Below are positions 17,415 through 26,306 of a stretch of 49,738 nt of DNA, one piece after another (the stretch's first letter is position 1; every line of letters starts with the position of its first letter). This DNA is from Sedimenticola sp. (GTDB lineage Bacteria > Pseudomonadota > Gammaproteobacteria > Chromatiales > Chromatiaceae), in the NCBI GenBank assembly GCA_026985055.1, contig JALSQZ010000122.1, positions 1 through 49,738 on the forward strand. Reading direction: 5' to 3'. The notes under the pieces were generated by a model, which saw only the letters and a list, made by a program, of their open reading frames with translations, did not search any database and had not been told where the DNA came from. The translations under genes were made by a program, and so were the position numbers.

Positions 17415-17928
17415 CCGCAGACTGTTCTTCGCCCTGTGGCCGGATGCTACCGTTCGTCGCGAGCTGGCCGCGTTGCAGACCTTGCTTCCTCAGACACAGG
17501 GAAATTGGGTGCATGGGGATGATCTGCACATGACCTTGCAGTTTCTGGGGTCTGTGGCTGCGAAGCAGCAACACTGCATCAGCAAGGCGGCAGATCGGAC
17601 CAGTGGCGATTCCTTCGTGATGTCGATTACCCATCTGGACTACTGGGCTGGTCCGGGCATTGTCTGGGCCGGGTTGGAGGAGCTGCCGCAGGCGTTGTCT
17701 GCCCTGGTTTCCGATCTTGGGGGCCATCTGGAAAATTGTGGCCTGCGCCGGGAAAGACGCGCATATCGTCCCCATGTGACCCTGTTGCGCAAGGCGCCGC
17801 CTTCCGGGATGATTAGGCTGGAAACCCCGATAATCTGGGAGGTGGATCATTTCGTGCTGGTCGAATCCCGGCCGGGAGGACATCCGCCCTGGTATCGGGT
17901 GCTGGAGAGTTGGCCGCTGGATCAGTGA
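17401..17928 (+). CDS. thpR: RNA 2',3'-cyclic phosphodiesterase (2H/LigT family)
   Basis: Opens 2',3'-cyclic phosphate ends of RNA. The 175-residue protein has both 2H-superfamily motifs, HMTLQFLG (43-50) and HVTLLRKA (near 128). No ATG lies at the family N-terminus (RRLFFALWP). A TTG at 17401 sits 6 bases after a strong GGAGG (17390-17394), which supports a TTG start overlapping pncC by 14 bases. The length then agrees with E. coli ThpR (176). A longer in-frame start inside pncC is less likely. Confidence 0.9.
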   Translation: MAGNSRRLFFALWPDATVRRELAALQTLLPQTQGNWVHGDDLHMTLQFLGSVAAKQQHCISKAADRTSGDSFVMSITHLDYWAGPGIVWAGLEELPQALSALVSDLGGHLENCGLRRERRAYRPHVTLLRKAPPSGMIRLETPIIWEVDHFVLVESRPGGHPPWYRVLESWPLDQ

Positions 17929-17997
17929 TTTTTTCAGTGACTCATCTCCTGAGCCACTGCATCCGGCATACTTCTTCCCGGTTCCGGCAAAAAAGGC

Positions 17998-18140
17998 ATC
18001 TTGAAAAATCGAGGTGGCCGAGTGGGACAGGGATGTCCCACCATTTTCGATCATCACAAGTGATTGAAAATGTGAGCAAAGAGGAAATCGTATTTTCTCT
18101 TTGCGACGAGAAAAATTCCATGGCAGGAATTTTTCGAGGT
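17998..18140 (+). repeat. Chain-of-hairpins repeat, copy 2
   Basis: An almost complete copy: TTGAAAAATCGAGG start, GTGGGACAGGGATGTCCCAC hairpin, ATCACAAGTGAT palindrome, AGAGGAAATCGTATTTTCTCTTT hairpin, and AAATTCCATGGCAGGAATTT hairpin ending ATTTTTCGAGG. It fills much of the 300-base gap between thpR and recA. It could shield the thpR message or limit read-through into recA. Confidence 0.8.
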
Positions 18141-18228
18141 TTCCAAAAGAAAAAATACTGGAAAACCAACAGAGAACAAACTAGAATTCTGTTACCGGCT
18201 GTAATTCAACTGACATGGGTAGTGAAAA

Positions 18229-19263
18229 ATGGATGAGAATCGTAAGAAAGCACTGGCAGCGGCGCTGAGCCAGATCGAAAAACAGTTTGGCAAGGGCTCT
18301 GTTATGCGCATGGGCGATGGAACTGCCATTGGAAATATCGAAGCCGTTTCCACGGGTTCCCTGGGGCTGGATATTGCCCTGGGGATCGGTGGCGTACCCA
18401 AGGGACGTGTCGTGGAAATCTATGGCCCCGAGTCTTCAGGCAAGACCACTCTGACGTTGCATATCGTGGCCGAGGCGCAGAAGACCGGCGGCACCTGCGC
18501 CTTCGTCGATGCCGAGCATGCCCTGGATCCGCAGTATGCGGAAAAGCTGGGTGTGGACATGGATGAGCTGCTGGTTTCCCAGCCGGATACCGGAGAGCAG
18601 GCCCTGGAGATCACCGATATGCTGGTGCGTTCCGGCGCAGTGGATGTGGTGGTGGTGGATTCCGTGGCGGCGCTGACGCCCAAGGCGGAAATCGAAGGGG
18701 ATATGGGGGACTCCCATGTGGGCTTGCAGGCCCGGCTCATGTCCCAGGCCTTGCGCAAGCTCACCGCCAACATCAAGCGATCCAACTGCATTGTCATCTT
18801 CATCAACCAGATTCGCATGAAGATCGGCGTAATGTTTGGCAGCCCCGAGACCACTACCGGCGGCAACGCCCTCAAGTTCTATTCTTCCGTGCGCATGGAC
18901 ATCCGTCGTATCGGCGCCATCAAGAAGGGTGATGAAGTGGTGGGCAACGAGACCCGGGTAAAGGTCGTCAAGAACAAGGTGGCTCCGCCCTTCAAGCAGG
19001 TGGAATTCCAGATCCTCTACGGCGAAGGCATTTCCCGGGAAGGGGAAATCATCGATCTGGGGGTAAAGCACGGCTTTGTGGAAAAATCCGGCGCCTGGTA
19101 TTCCTATAACGGCGAACGTATCGGGCAAGGCAAGGACAATGTACGCAACTTCCTCAAGGAAAACCCGGAGCTTGCCGCGGATATCGAATCGCGCATTCGT
19201 GCCGAGGTGTTTCCCAAAGCCGAGATGACGGAAGAGGCGCCGGAAGAGGAGAACAAATCCTGA
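18229..19263 (+). CDS. recA: Recombinase RecA
   Basis: Strand-exchange protein and SOS coprotease. The 344-residue protein begins [20 protein letters not shown], has Walker [10 protein letters not shown] (about 66-74), Walker [11 protein letters not shown], the L1 region, the [12 protein letters not shown] segment of L2, and an acidic tail ([10 protein letters not shown]). I looked for a LexA operator in 18141-18228 and found no good CTGT-N8-ACAG match; a near-miss CTG-N9-CAG at about 18158-18172 has the wrong spacing. It is followed by recX. Confidence 0.98.
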   Translation: MDENRKKALAAALSQIEKQFGKGSVMRMGDGTAIGNIEAVSTGSLGLDIALGIGGVPKGRVVEIYGPESSGKTTLTLHIVAEAQKTGGTCAFVDAEHALDPQYAEKLGVDMDELLVSQPDTGEQALEITDMLVRSGAVDVVVVDSVAALTPKAEIEGDMGDSHVGLQARLMSQALRKLTANIKRSNCIVIFINQIRMKIGVMFGSPETTTGGNALKFYSSVRMDIRRIGAIKKGDEVVGNETRVKVVKNKVAPPFKQVEFQILYGEGISREGEIIDLGVKHGFVEKSGAWYSYNGERIGQGKDNVRNFLKENPELAADIESRIRAEVFPKAEMTEEAPEEENKS

Positions 19264-19298
19264 CCCTTGACCAATCATCTGCCGAAACTGCCGATGAG

Positions 19299-19733
19299 TT
19301 GCGGGAAACGCGGCATGCCGCGGTGCGCTTTCTCGCCACGCGGGAGCACAGCCGGCAGGAACTGGAAAGAAAGCTCCTGCGCCACCATCCCATGCACAAG
19401 GTGGCGCAGGTGCTGGACGAGCTGGCTGCGGAAGGTCTGCAGAGCGATCAGCGCTTTACCCGACAATATATTCATTCCCGCAGGAGCAGGGGTTATGGTC
19501 CGGTACGCATCCGGGCGGAACTTGGCGAGCGCGGGATAGCTTCACAACTGATTGCCCAGACTCTCGAAACCTACGACAACGCAGATTGGCAACAGCTCAT
19601 GCAGGAAGTGGCCCGGCGCAAGTTTGGTTCCGACTTGGCGGAAGATCGCCGGGAACTGGCCCGGCGGGGCAGGTTTCTGGCTTCACGCGGATTCCCGTCC
19701 TGGATGATCAGCGATTACCTTTTCCGGGGATAA
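19299..19733 (+). CDS. recX: Regulatory protein RecX
   Basis: Modulates RecA filaments. The 144-residue protein has the RecX three-helix repeats: FLATREHSRQELERKLLR (about 11-28), a central RSRGYGPVRIRAELGERGI, and RRELARRGRFLASRGFP near the end. No ATG is available at the right place. The TTG at 19299 is the most plausible start; a rarer CTG at 19260 overlapping the recA stop would add 13 residues. It follows recA by 35 bases and is surely cotranscribed with it. Confidence 0.88.
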   Translation: MRETRHAAVRFLATREHSRQELERKLLRHHPMHKVAQVLDELAAEGLQSDQRFTRQYIHSRRSRGYGPVRIRAELGERGIASQLIAQTLETYDNADWQQLMQEVARRKFGSDLAEDRRELARRGRFLASRGFPSWMISDYLFRG

Positions 19734-19900
19734 GGCCGCAGTCGCCACCGCTTGCCGGGGCAAGAGCCGTACAAGCTTCCCTTGAGGTCGTTTTCGCGGT
19801 TTTCTCCTTGATATTTCGCAGTTTGCCTGCAATTTTCAGGTGACATTTTCCTCCGGACTGCATAACATTTACCGCCTTGCAATTTCCCAATCGGAAACCG

Positions 19901-22531
19901 ATGAAAACCAGCGCCGAAATACGACAGGCATTTCTTGATTATTTTGCCGGCAAGGGACATACCGTGGTGGAGTCCAGTTCCCTGGTGCCTGCCAACGATC
20001 CCACTCTGCTGTTTACCAATGCCGGCATGGTGCAGTTCAAGGATCTGTTCCTGGGCAAGGAAAAGCGCGACTATGTGCGTGCTGCTTCTTCCCAGCGCTG
20101 CGTGCGCGCCGGGGGCAAGCACAATGACCTGGAAAACGTGGGTTATACGGCTCGCCACCATACGTTTTTTGAAATGCTGGGCAATTTCAGTTTTGGCGAC
20201 TATTTCAAGCGCGAGGCCATTCAGTTCGCCTGGGAGTTTCTTACCCAGGTCATGGGACTGCCCCCGGAAAAGCTCTGGATTACCGTGTATGAACAGGATG
20301 ATGAAGCCGCGGATATCTGGCTGAAGGAAGTGGGCGTGGATGCCGCGCGTTTCAGCCGCATTGGTGACAAACCCGGTGGCAAGCCGTATGAAAGCGACAA
20401 TTTCTGGTCCATGGGCGATACGGGCCCTTGTGGACCCTGTAGCGAGATTTTCTACGATCATGGAGAGGAAGTGGAAGGTGGTCCACCGGGAACGCCCGAA
20501 GAAGACGGGGATCGCTATATAGAGATCTGGAACCTGGTGTTCATGCAGTACAATCGGGATGCTGATGGTAACATGACGCCCCTGCCCAAGCCGTCTGTCG
20601 ATACGGGAATGGGGCTGGAGCGTCTCGCTGCAGTCATGCAGGGGGTTCACTCCAATTATGAGATCGATCTTTTCCAGGCGCTGATTCGCGCTGCTGCGCA
20701 AGTGACTGGCGTTACCGATCTGGAAAACAAATCCCTGCGCGTGATTGCCGATCATATTCGTTCCTGCGCTTTCCTCGTCGTGGACGGAGTGACGCCATCC
20801 AACGAAGGGCGGGGCTATGTGTTGCGACGTATCATTCGCCGCGCCATTCGCCATGGTTATCAGTTGGGGCAGAAACAGCCTTTCTTTTTCCGCCTGGTAG
20901 ATGCGCTGTGTGAACAGATGGGAGATGCCTATCCCGAACTGGTAAAGGCGAAGGAAAACGTGCAGCGCGTACTCAAGGTGGAAGAAGAGCGCTTCGCGGA
21001 GACAATTGAACAGGGAATGAAAATCCTGGAAGAGGCCATAGAGGATTTGCCAGACAAGCTCATTCCCGGAGAGCTGGTGTTCAAGCTCTATGACACTTAC
21101 GGGTTTCCGGCGGATTTGACCGCAGACATTGCCCGCGAACGCGGGTTGCAGATCGATGAAAAAGGCTTTGACCGGGAAATGGAGGCGCAACGCGCCCGCG
21201 CCCGCGCCGCCAGTCAGTTTGGCGTGGATCAGCAGGCCGAGATTGCCCTGGATGGCAATACGGACTTTACCGGTTACGAGCGTCTGGAAGAACAGGCCAC
21301 GGTAATTGGCCTGTTCCGCGACGGCGAGCCCGTGGATCGCCTGGAAACCGGCAGTAGCGGCATGGTGGTGCTGGACAAGACGCCTTTCTACGCCGAATCC
21401 GGTGGTCAGGTGGGTGACAAGGGGGAATTGCTGCTTCCTGGCGCCGAAACCCGTTTCGAAGTCGTGGATACCCGCAAGCAGGGGGGCTCGGTATTCGGTC
21501 ATCTGGGCAGGGTGACTGCCGGGGAGCTGAATGTAGGTGATACGGTATTGGCCCGGGTGGATGAAAACAACCGGCGTCGTATCGCCCTCAATCATTCCGC
21601 CACCCATCTGTTGCATGCCGCCTTGCGCCAGATTCTTGGCGACCATGTGCAGCAGAAGGGTTCTTTGGTGGATGCGGAACGCTTGCGTTTCGATTTTTCC
21701 CATTTCGAGCCCATAAGCAGGGAACAACTGCGCGCCATCGAGCAGTTGGTAAACGAACAGATTCGCGACAATCATATGGTGGAAACCCGAATCATGGCCC
21801 TGGAAGATGCCAGACAGGCCGGCGCCATGGCGCTGTTCGGGGAAAAGTATGACGAACAGGTGCGGGTATTGCGTATCGGTGATTTCTCTACCGAACTGTG
21901 TGGCGGAACCCATGTGCGTGCGGCGGGTGATATCGGCCTGTTCAAGATTGTCAGCGAAAGTGGAATTGCTTCCGGGGTGAGGCGTATCGAGGCCGTGACC
22001 GGGGAACGGGCCATCGAATGGGTGGAACAGGCCGAATCCCGGTTGCAACAGATTGCTTCCCTGGTCAAGTCCGGTCTGGAAGACAGTAGCGACAAGGTTC
22101 AGGCTCTGGTGGACAAGGCGCGCAAGCAGGAAAAGGAAATCGAACGGCTCAAGGCCAGGCTGGCATCTGCAGCCGGGTCGGATCTGGCCAGTCAGGCTCT
22201 GGAAATCGGCGACACCAAAGTGTTGGCGGCCAAGCTCGAAGGCGCGGACGTTAAAACCCTGCGCGACACCCTGGATCAGCTCAAGAACAAACTTGCTCCT
22301 GCGGTGATCGTGTTGGCAGCGGCCAGTGATGGCAAGGTAAGTCTGGTTGCCGGCGTTACCAAGGATCGCACTGACAGGATCAAGGCCGGTGACCTGGTAA
22401 AGATGGTTGCGGAGCAGGTTGGCGGCAAGGGCGGAGGGCGTCCGGATATGGCCCAGGCGGGGGGCAGTAAACCTGAAGCGCTGCCCAAGGCGCTGGCATC
22501 GGTGGAAACCTGGGCGAGAGAACGGCTCTAA
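19901..22531 (+). CDS. alaS: Alanine--tRNA ligase
   Basis: Charges tRNA-Ala. The 876-residue protein equals the E. coli length. The class II catalytic core has [16 protein letters not shown] (motif 1 area) and [15 protein letters not shown]. The editing domain has [11 protein letters not shown] (near 566) and CGGTHV (near 666), which bind zinc. The C-terminal C-Ala domain ends [13 protein letters not shown]. An in-frame ATG 8 codons upstream is less likely than [15 protein letters not shown], the family start. It is followed by a strong terminator. Confidence 0.98.
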   Translation: MKTSAEIRQAFLDYFAGKGHTVVESSSLVPANDPTLLFTNAGMVQFKDLFLGKEKRDYVRAASSQRCVRAGGKHNDLENVGYTARHHTFFEMLGNFSFGDYFKREAIQFAWEFLTQVMGLPPEKLWITVYEQDDEAADIWLKEVGVDAARFSRIGDKPGGKPYESDNFWSMGDTGPCGPCSEIFYDHGEEVEGGPPGTPEEDGDRYIEIWNLVFMQYNRDADGNMTPLPKPSVDTGMGLERLAAVMQGVHSNYEIDLFQALIRAAAQVTGVTDLENKSLRVIADHIRSCAFLVVDGVTPSNEGRGYVLRRIIRRAIRHGYQLGQKQPFFFRLVDALCEQMGDAYPELVKAKENVQRVLKVEEERFAETIEQGMKILEEAIEDLPDKLIPGELVFKLYDTYGFPADLTADIARERGLQIDEKGFDREMEAQRARARAASQFGVDQQAEIALDGNTDFTGYERLEEQATVIGLFRDGEPVDRLETGSSGMVVLDKTPFYAESGGQVGDKGELLLPGAETRFEVVDTRKQGGSVFGHLGRVTAGELNVGDTVLARVDENNRRRIALNHSATHLLHAALRQILGDHVQQKGSLVDAERLRFDFSHFEPISREQLRAIEQLVNEQIRDNHMVETRIMALEDARQAGAMALFGEKYDEQVRVLRIGDFSTELCGGTHVRAAGDIGLFKIVSESGIASGVRRIEAVTGERAIEWVEQAESRLQQIASLVKSGLEDSSDKVQALVDKARKQEKEIERLKARLASAAGSDLASQALEIGDTKVLAAKLEGADVKTLRDTLDQLKNKLAPAVIVLAAASDGKVSLVAGVTKDRTDRIKAGDLVKMVAEQVGGKGGGRPDMAQAGGSKPEALPKALASVETWARERL

Positions 22532-22556
22532 AGCCGGGTGAGAGACATTTGTCTTG

Positions 22557-22593
22557 CAGCCCGGCGTGATATCGCCGGGCTGTTTTGTTTTTT
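22557..22593 (+). terminator. Rho-independent terminator between alaS and lysC
   Basis: A 10-bp GC-rich stem CAGCCCGGCG / CGCCGGGCTG with a 6-base loop, followed by TTTTGTTTTTT. It lies 25 bases after the alaS stop and ends just before the lysC start, so lysC either has a promoter within this region or is expressed by read-through. Confidence 0.93.
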
Positions 22594-22605
22594 GGCGGAA
22601 GTATC

Positions 22606-23829
22606 ATGGCATTGATTGTTCAAAAATATGGCGGTACATCGGTGGGCAGTACCGAACGCATTCAAGCCGTAGCGGAAAAAGTAAAACGCTACCATGATGA
22701 AGGTAACCAGATTGTGGTGGTTGTTTCCGCCATGTCGGGAAAAACCAATGAACTCATCGCTTTGGCGGCGGACATCACTTCCCGGCCCAGTGCCCGGGAA
22801 ATGGATGTGCTTCTTTCCACGGGTGAGCAGGTAACCATCGCACTGCTCACCATGGCTCTGCACAAACTGGGAGTGGATGCGCGTTCCTATACTGGTGGCC
22901 AGGTACATATCCGCACTGACAGTTCCCACAGCAAGGCGCGCATAGTCGACATCCATGGAGACCGGGTGAAGGCCGATCTGGATGCAGGGCGTGTAGTGGT
23001 AGTGGCCGGTTTCCAGGGCACCGATGAGCATGGCAACATCACCACCCTGGGGCGCGGCGGATCGGATACCACAGCTGTGGCCATGGCAGCGGCCCTGGAT
23101 GCGGATGAGTGTCAGATATTTACTGACGTGGATGGCGTGTACACCACGGATCCTCGTGTCGAGCCCAATGCGCGCAAGCTGGATCGGATTACCTTCGAGG
23201 AAATGCTGGAACTGGCCAGTTCCGGCTCCAAGGTTCTGCAGATCCGTTCGGTGGAGTTTGCGGGAAAATACAATGTACCCTTGCGGGTGCTGTCGAGTTT
23301 TGAGGAAGGTGAGGGAACCCTTATCACTCTGGAGGAAGAAGACATGGAAAAGGCAAAAATTGCAGGCATTGCATTCAGTCGGGATGAGGCCAAGCTGACC
23401 ATTCGAGGGGTCCCCGATCATCCGGGGGTGGCTTACCAGATCCTGGGGCCTATTGGAGAGGCCAACATAGAAGTAGATATGATCGTGCAGAATATCGGCA
23501 AGGACGGCACGACTGATTTTACCTTTACCATCCACCGCAACGATCTAGATGAAGCAGTAGGCATCTTGCAAAAAACCGCGGACGAGATTGGCGCCAGGGA
23601 AGTCGAGTACGACGACAAGATTGTCAAAATCGCCCTGGTGGGGGTAGGCATGCGTTCTCATGCGGCCATTGCGAGCAACATGTTCAAGGCGCTGGCCAAG
23701 GAACAAATCAATATTCAGATGATATCCACTTCAGAAATCAAGGTATCTGTGGTGGTGGAAGAAAAGTATCTGGAATTGGGTGTCCGTACCTTGCATGAGG
23801 CTTTTGGACTGGATCAAGTTGAAACCTGA
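22606..23829 (+). CDS. lysC: Aspartate kinase
   Basis: First step of the lysine, threonine, methionine and diaminopimelate pathway. The 407-residue monofunctional kinase has the KYGGTSVGS loop (7-15), TTLGRGGSDTTAVA, and DVDGVYTTDPR in the catalytic domain, then two ACT domains (about 265-400) expected to bind lysine and threonine. The start at MALIVQKYGG follows GCGGAAGTATC; an upstream in-frame ATG would add seven residues inside the terminator region. It stands between alaS and csrA, where many gammaproteobacteria also have it. Confidence 0.95.
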   Translation: MALIVQKYGGTSVGSTERIQAVAEKVKRYHDEGNQIVVVVSAMSGKTNELIALAADITSRPSAREMDVLLSTGEQVTIALLTMALHKLGVDARSYTGGQVHIRTDSSHSKARIVDIHGDRVKADLDAGRVVVVAGFQGTDEHGNITTLGRGGSDTTAVAMAAALDADECQIFTDVDGVYTTDPRVEPNARKLDRITFEEMLELASSGSKVLQIRSVEFAGKYNVPLRVLSSFEEGEGTLITLEEEDMEKAKIAGIAFSRDEAKLTIRGVPDHPGVAYQILGPIGEANIEVDMIVQNIGKDGTTDFTFTIHRNDLDEAVGILQKTADEIGAREVEYDDKIVKIALVGVGMRSHAAIASNMFKALAKEQINIQMISTSEIKVSVVVEEKYLELGVRTLHEAFGLDQVET

Positions 23830-24471
23830 TCAATAGCGTGGGATTTTCCGTCTCAAATTGCTCAAACAGGCTATTTCCCTTTTGCTGGAAGTAGATTGAG
23901 CTGATTCATTGGCAACGTCTTGTCAGCACATCTGGTTCAGGGCGCCCAGCAGTCCGTTTTTTCATCATAATGAACGACTGAAGATTACAGTTTCTCGAAA
24001 ATGAGTATGCTGTTGTCTTGGTTAGCCCTGGATATCATCCAAGGAGTTTTTTCTTTATAAATCATGTGGATACCAATGGTCTGTCAAGGCTGAATCTGGG
24101 CTTGTCCCGTTGCCCGGCAATAATGTTTCCTTCCCCATCCACTATTGGCATCATTGATTTATTTGGTATAAACCCCATTTATAAACAACAGGGTACTTCG
24201 ATTACAGGGATTCGCAACAATCCCGGATTCCCGGGTGCCGGAATGCAAATCATGAATTGTTAAAAGCGCCGTTTGTTCAGATGAGAAGGTAAAAACTGCG
24301 TTATCTCACATTAATAATATTGTAGAACTGATTTTTTTCTTGCGTATCTACTGTTAAAATTGCGAAGTTCGCTATAGTTATATTAGCGGAAGGCTTGGTT
24401 TGTTTATTTGATATGTACCCGAAATCAGGAAACAGGATGAAGGGCACAATGGAATTTGGAGAATTGCAGTT
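23830..24471. other. 642-base AT-rich gap upstream of csrA, no gene recognised
   Basis: I see no supported protein gene. An 81-codon open frame at 24018-24263 has no recognisable motif or ribosome site. The last 150 bases are rich in A and T (GTTAAAATTGCG...CTATAGTTATATTAG, near 24352-24387) and probably hold csrA promoters. A GGAG (TTTGGAGAATTGCAGTT) precedes the csrA ATG. No clear terminator for lysC is visible. Confidence 0.5.
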
Positions 24472-24693
24472 ATGTTGATATTGACACGCAGGGTAGGTGA
24501 AACCCTGATGATCGGTGATGATGTCACCGTCACCGTGCTGGGCGTCAAGGGAAATCAGGTACGCATTGGCGTCAATGCGCCTCGGGATATTTCGGTGCAC
24601 CGTGAAGAAATCTACGAACGCATCAAGGCGGAACAGGCTGAAGAAGGCCTTGGCGAAGTGGAGGCCGATACCGGAAACGAAGAACAGGCATAA
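24472..24693 (+). CDS. csrA: Carbon storage regulator CsrA
   Basis: RNA-binding post-transcriptional regulator that binds GGA motifs in leaders. The 73-residue protein has the conserved [16 protein letters not shown] start, the [28 protein letters not shown] core including the RNA-contacting VHREE residues, and a longer acidic tail ([10 protein letters not shown]) than E. coli CsrA (61). It sits after alaS-lysC and before tRNA-Ser and tRNA-Arg, as in E. coli (alaS-csrA-serV-argV). The leader has a GGAG that overlaps the ribosome site, which would allow autoregulation. Confidence 0.97.
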   Translation: MLILTRRVGETLMIGDDVTVTVLGVKGNQVRIGVNAPRDISVHREEIYERIKAEQAEEGLGEVEADTGNEEQA

Positions 24694-24700
24694 GTGCTGG

Positions 24701-24744
24701 AAAAAACCTACAAGGGCGGCTAGAATAGCCGCCCTTGTAGTTGG
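24701..24744. terminator. Long hairpin terminator after csrA
   Basis: A perfect 14-bp stem CTACAAGGGCGGCT / AGCCGCCCTTGTAG with a 5-base loop begins 15 bases after the csrA stop. An A-run (AAAAAAC) precedes it, which would serve as the U tract on the opposite strand; on the csrA strand the tail is weak (TTGGTTG). Confidence 0.8.
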
Positions 24745-24837
24745 TTGCGGGCCATATTCATCCTTTGTCCATCATCGACAGGATCGCCTGGAACCATTGG
24801 TTCATTGAATAATGCGCATGCAAGGTTAAACAGATTC

Positions 24838-24927
24838 GGAGAGCTGGCCGAGTGGCTGAAGGCGCACCCCTGCTAAGGGTGTATACGTTAACGCGTATCG
24901 AGGGTTCGAATCCCTCGCTCTCCGCCA
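24838..24927 (+). tRNA. tRNA-Ser (anticodon GCU)
   Basis: A 90-base class II tRNA with an encoded CCA. Acceptor GGAGAGC pairs with GCTCTCC followed by G and CCA. The anticodon loop CCTGCTAAG gives anticodon GCT. A long variable arm (TATACGTTAACGCGTAT) separates it from the T-arm GAGGGTTCGAATCCCTC. It follows csrA, as serV does in E. coli. Its last 19 bases are repeated downstream. Confidence 0.96.
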
Positions 24928-25209
24928 TATACTGCATTGCTACTGCCGGTATCCGGATTGGCATCGCGGCTTGCCGGAAGGCTGATTCGAACCCTCGATT
25001 CAAACAGGCCGGGTTCGACCGCGAAGCGCGGCAGCGCGTAGCAGAGGCGAGCGCAGGGAGCCAATCCCTCGCTCTCCGCCATATACTGCATTGCTACTGC
25101 CGGTATCCGGATTGGCAGCGTGGTTTGTCGGAAGGCTGATTCGAACCCTCGATTCAAACAAGCCGGGTTCGACCGCGAAGCGCGGCAGCGCGTAGCAGAG
25201 GCGAGCGCA
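24909..25209 (+). repeat. Tandem 154-base repeat carrying the 3' end of tRNA-Ser
   Basis: Two 147-base copies (24909-25055 and 25063-25209), separated by 7 bases, begin with the last 19 bases of the tRNA (AATCCCTCGCTCTCCGCCA). They continue with ATATACTGCATTGC..., an inverted copy of the tRNA T-arm (GATTCGAACCCTCGAT at 24984-24999 and 25138-25153), a GGGTTCGA that can pair back to it, and a CCGCGAAGCGCGG hairpin. This region is the 350-base gap between the tRNA genes; no protein gene is present. It resembles the rtT repeats of the E. coli tyrT operon in design. Confidence 0.85.
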
Positions 25210-25234
25210 AGTGTCTTAACATGGTTTTTGAGCA

Positions 25235-25263
25235 TTGACAAACAGCGAATAAACAAGCATCAT
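25235..25263 (+). promoter_or_regulatory. Candidate sigma-70 promoter for tRNA-Arg
   Basis: A consensus -35 TTGACA (25235-25240), 17-base spacer and a -10 CATCAT (25258-25263, 4 of 6 matches). Transcription would start near 25270, 8 bases before the mature tRNA end, so the arginine tRNA need not depend on read-through from tRNA-Ser. Confidence 0.55.
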
Positions 25264-25277
25264 TCGCTACCACTTTT

Positions 25278-25354
25278 GCGCCAGTAGCTCAGCTGGATAG
25301 AGTACTCGGCTACGAACCGAGCGGTCGGAGGTTCGAATCCTTCCTGGCGCGCCA
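25278..25354 (+). tRNA. tRNA-Arg (anticodon ACG)
   Basis: A 77-base class I tRNA with CCA encoded. Acceptor GCGCCAG pairs with CTGGCGC, discriminator G, then CCA. The anticodon loop CTACGAA gives anticodon ACG, normally edited to ICG. The T-arm is GGAGGTTCGAATCCTTCC. It corresponds to argV downstream of serV in E. coli. Confidence 0.96.
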
Positions 25355-25363
25355 TACTGAAGA

Positions 25364-25395
25364 AAAGCTCACCGCTGGGTGGGCTTTTTGCTTTT
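25364..25395 (+). terminator. Rho-independent terminator after tRNA-Arg
   Basis: Stem AGCTCACC / GGTGGGCT (one G-T pair, 4-base loop, extendable by A-T pairs) followed by TTTTTGCTTTT, starting 10 bases after the tRNA CCA end. Confidence 0.85.
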
Positions 25396-25409
25396 CAGCT
25401 ACAAGGGAA

Positions 25410-25470
25410 ATTCGAACCTCCGACTTCAAAAAGGCCGGTTCGACAAGCGCCGGCAGGCGCAATTTCCGTC
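25410..25470 (+). repeat. Inverted copy of the tRNA-Arg T-arm with attached palindromes
   Basis: ATTCGAACCTCCGAC (25410-25424) is the exact reverse complement of tRNA-Arg bases 25324-25338. It is followed by TTCAAAAAGGCCGGTTCGAC, nearly identical to the TTCAAACAGGCCGGGTTCGA seen after the tRNA-Ser T-arm copies, and by a GCGCCGGCAGGCGC hairpin. So the same composite unit exists after both tRNAs, each with its own tRNA's sequence. The rest of the gap to folE (25471-25739) has no recognised feature apart from the folE ribosome site. Confidence 0.75.
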
Positions 25471-25739
25471 TGGCGACTCTCATGGTCTGTTTTTCCACTG
25501 GTTCGCCAAGGGAAAAATGCAGGGGAAGCGGTTATACTCTTTTCCACCAGCAATTCAACAAAATGAATCAAGTACGTTTCTTTGTATCCCGTTTTTTGGC
25601 CCGGTTTGCTGTTTGGATAGTCGATGCAAGGGTGCTGACTACAGGGGGCTGAAAAACAATGTGGCGTTCTGATCCCACACAGGCATCCCGGTTTTTTTGA
25701 GATGTCATACAATGATTCGGCGTACAGCAAGGAGTGGAA

Positions 25740-26306
25740 ATGAGTGACGACAAAACAGAGCAGATGGCGGACTGTTATCAGCAGATCATTCGCGGGGTCG
25801 GAGAAGATATCAGCCGGGAAGGATTGCTGAAAACCCCCATGCGCGCAGCCAAGGCCATGGAGTTTCTGACCCAGGGGTATGAACAAAGCCTGGATGATAT
25901 CGTGAATGACGCGATTTTTCCGTCTGACAACGATGAGATGGTTATCGTCAAGGACATCGAGCTCTATTCCCTGTGCGAGCACCATATGCTTCCCTTCATC
26001 GGCAAGGCGCATGTGGCTTATCTGCCCAAGGGAAAGGTGATTGGCCTGTCCAAGATCGCGCGCATCGTGGACATGTATGCGCGTCGCCTGCAGATTCAGG
26101 AGCAGCTCACTACCCAGGTGGCATATGCCATTCAGGATGCCATTGGCGCTGCCGGTGTCGCGGTGGTCATAGAGGCGTCTCATCTGTGCATGATGATGCG
26201 TGGTGTCCAGAAGCAGAACTCTTCAACCACGACTTCCATGATGCTGGGTGCCTTCCGCAGCAATCACCGGACCCGGGATGAATTTCTTACCCTGATCAAG
26301 CTCTGA
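25740..26306 (+). CDS. folE: GTP cyclohydrolase I (FolE type 1)
   Basis: Converts GTP to 7,8-dihydroneopterin triphosphate, the entry to folate and related pterins. The 188-residue enzyme has the zinc ligands Cys79 and His82 (CEHHMLPF) and Cys150 (LCMMMRGVQ), and [19 protein letters not shown] for the substrate pocket. The ATG at 25740 follows AAGGAGTGGAA, preferable to a start two codons upstream. Its stop overlaps the folX start (TGATG). Confidence 0.97.
   Translation: MSDDKTEQMADCYQQIIRGVGEDISREGLLKTPMRAAKAMEFLTQGYEQSLDDIVNDAIFPSDNDEMVIVKDIELYSLCEHHMLPFIGKAHVAYLPKGKVIGLSKIARIVDMYARRLQIQEQLTTQVAYAIQDAIGAAGVAVVIEASHLCMMMRGVQKQNSSTTTSMMLGAFRSNHRTRDEFLTLIKL

Noticed and set aside
18141..18228. 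LexA operator upstream of recA
   Set aside because: The best candidate CTG-N9-CAG has the wrong spacing for the gammaproteobacterial SOS box; an AGAATTCT palindrome is not a LexA consensus.
19715..22048. A 777-codon frame opposite alaS
   Set aside because: Antisense shadow of alaS with no domain; alaS is certain.
24018..24263. An 81-codon frame upstream of csrA
   Set aside because: No ribosome site, motif or neighbour support; AT-rich context makes chance frames likely.
24909..25209. CRISPR array
   Set aside because: Only two long units without short unique spacers; these are tRNA-derived tandem repeats. No cas gene is in the window.
24838..25209. Integration site of a genomic island at tRNA-Ser
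   Set aside because: The duplicated 3' end would fit attachment sites, but the interval is 154 bases with no integrase or cargo, and the tRNA-specific T-arm copies need another explanation.
24758..25256. Open frames antisense to tRNA-Ser with GFEPSI and GIRTLDTR-like sequence
   Set aside because: These are the well-known false proteins produced by translating the complement of a tRNA gene and its T-arm copies.
25310..25498. Open frame antisense to tRNA-Arg with a DSNLRPLGS-like end
   Set aside because: Same artefact; it is the complement of the tRNA T-arm and acceptor.
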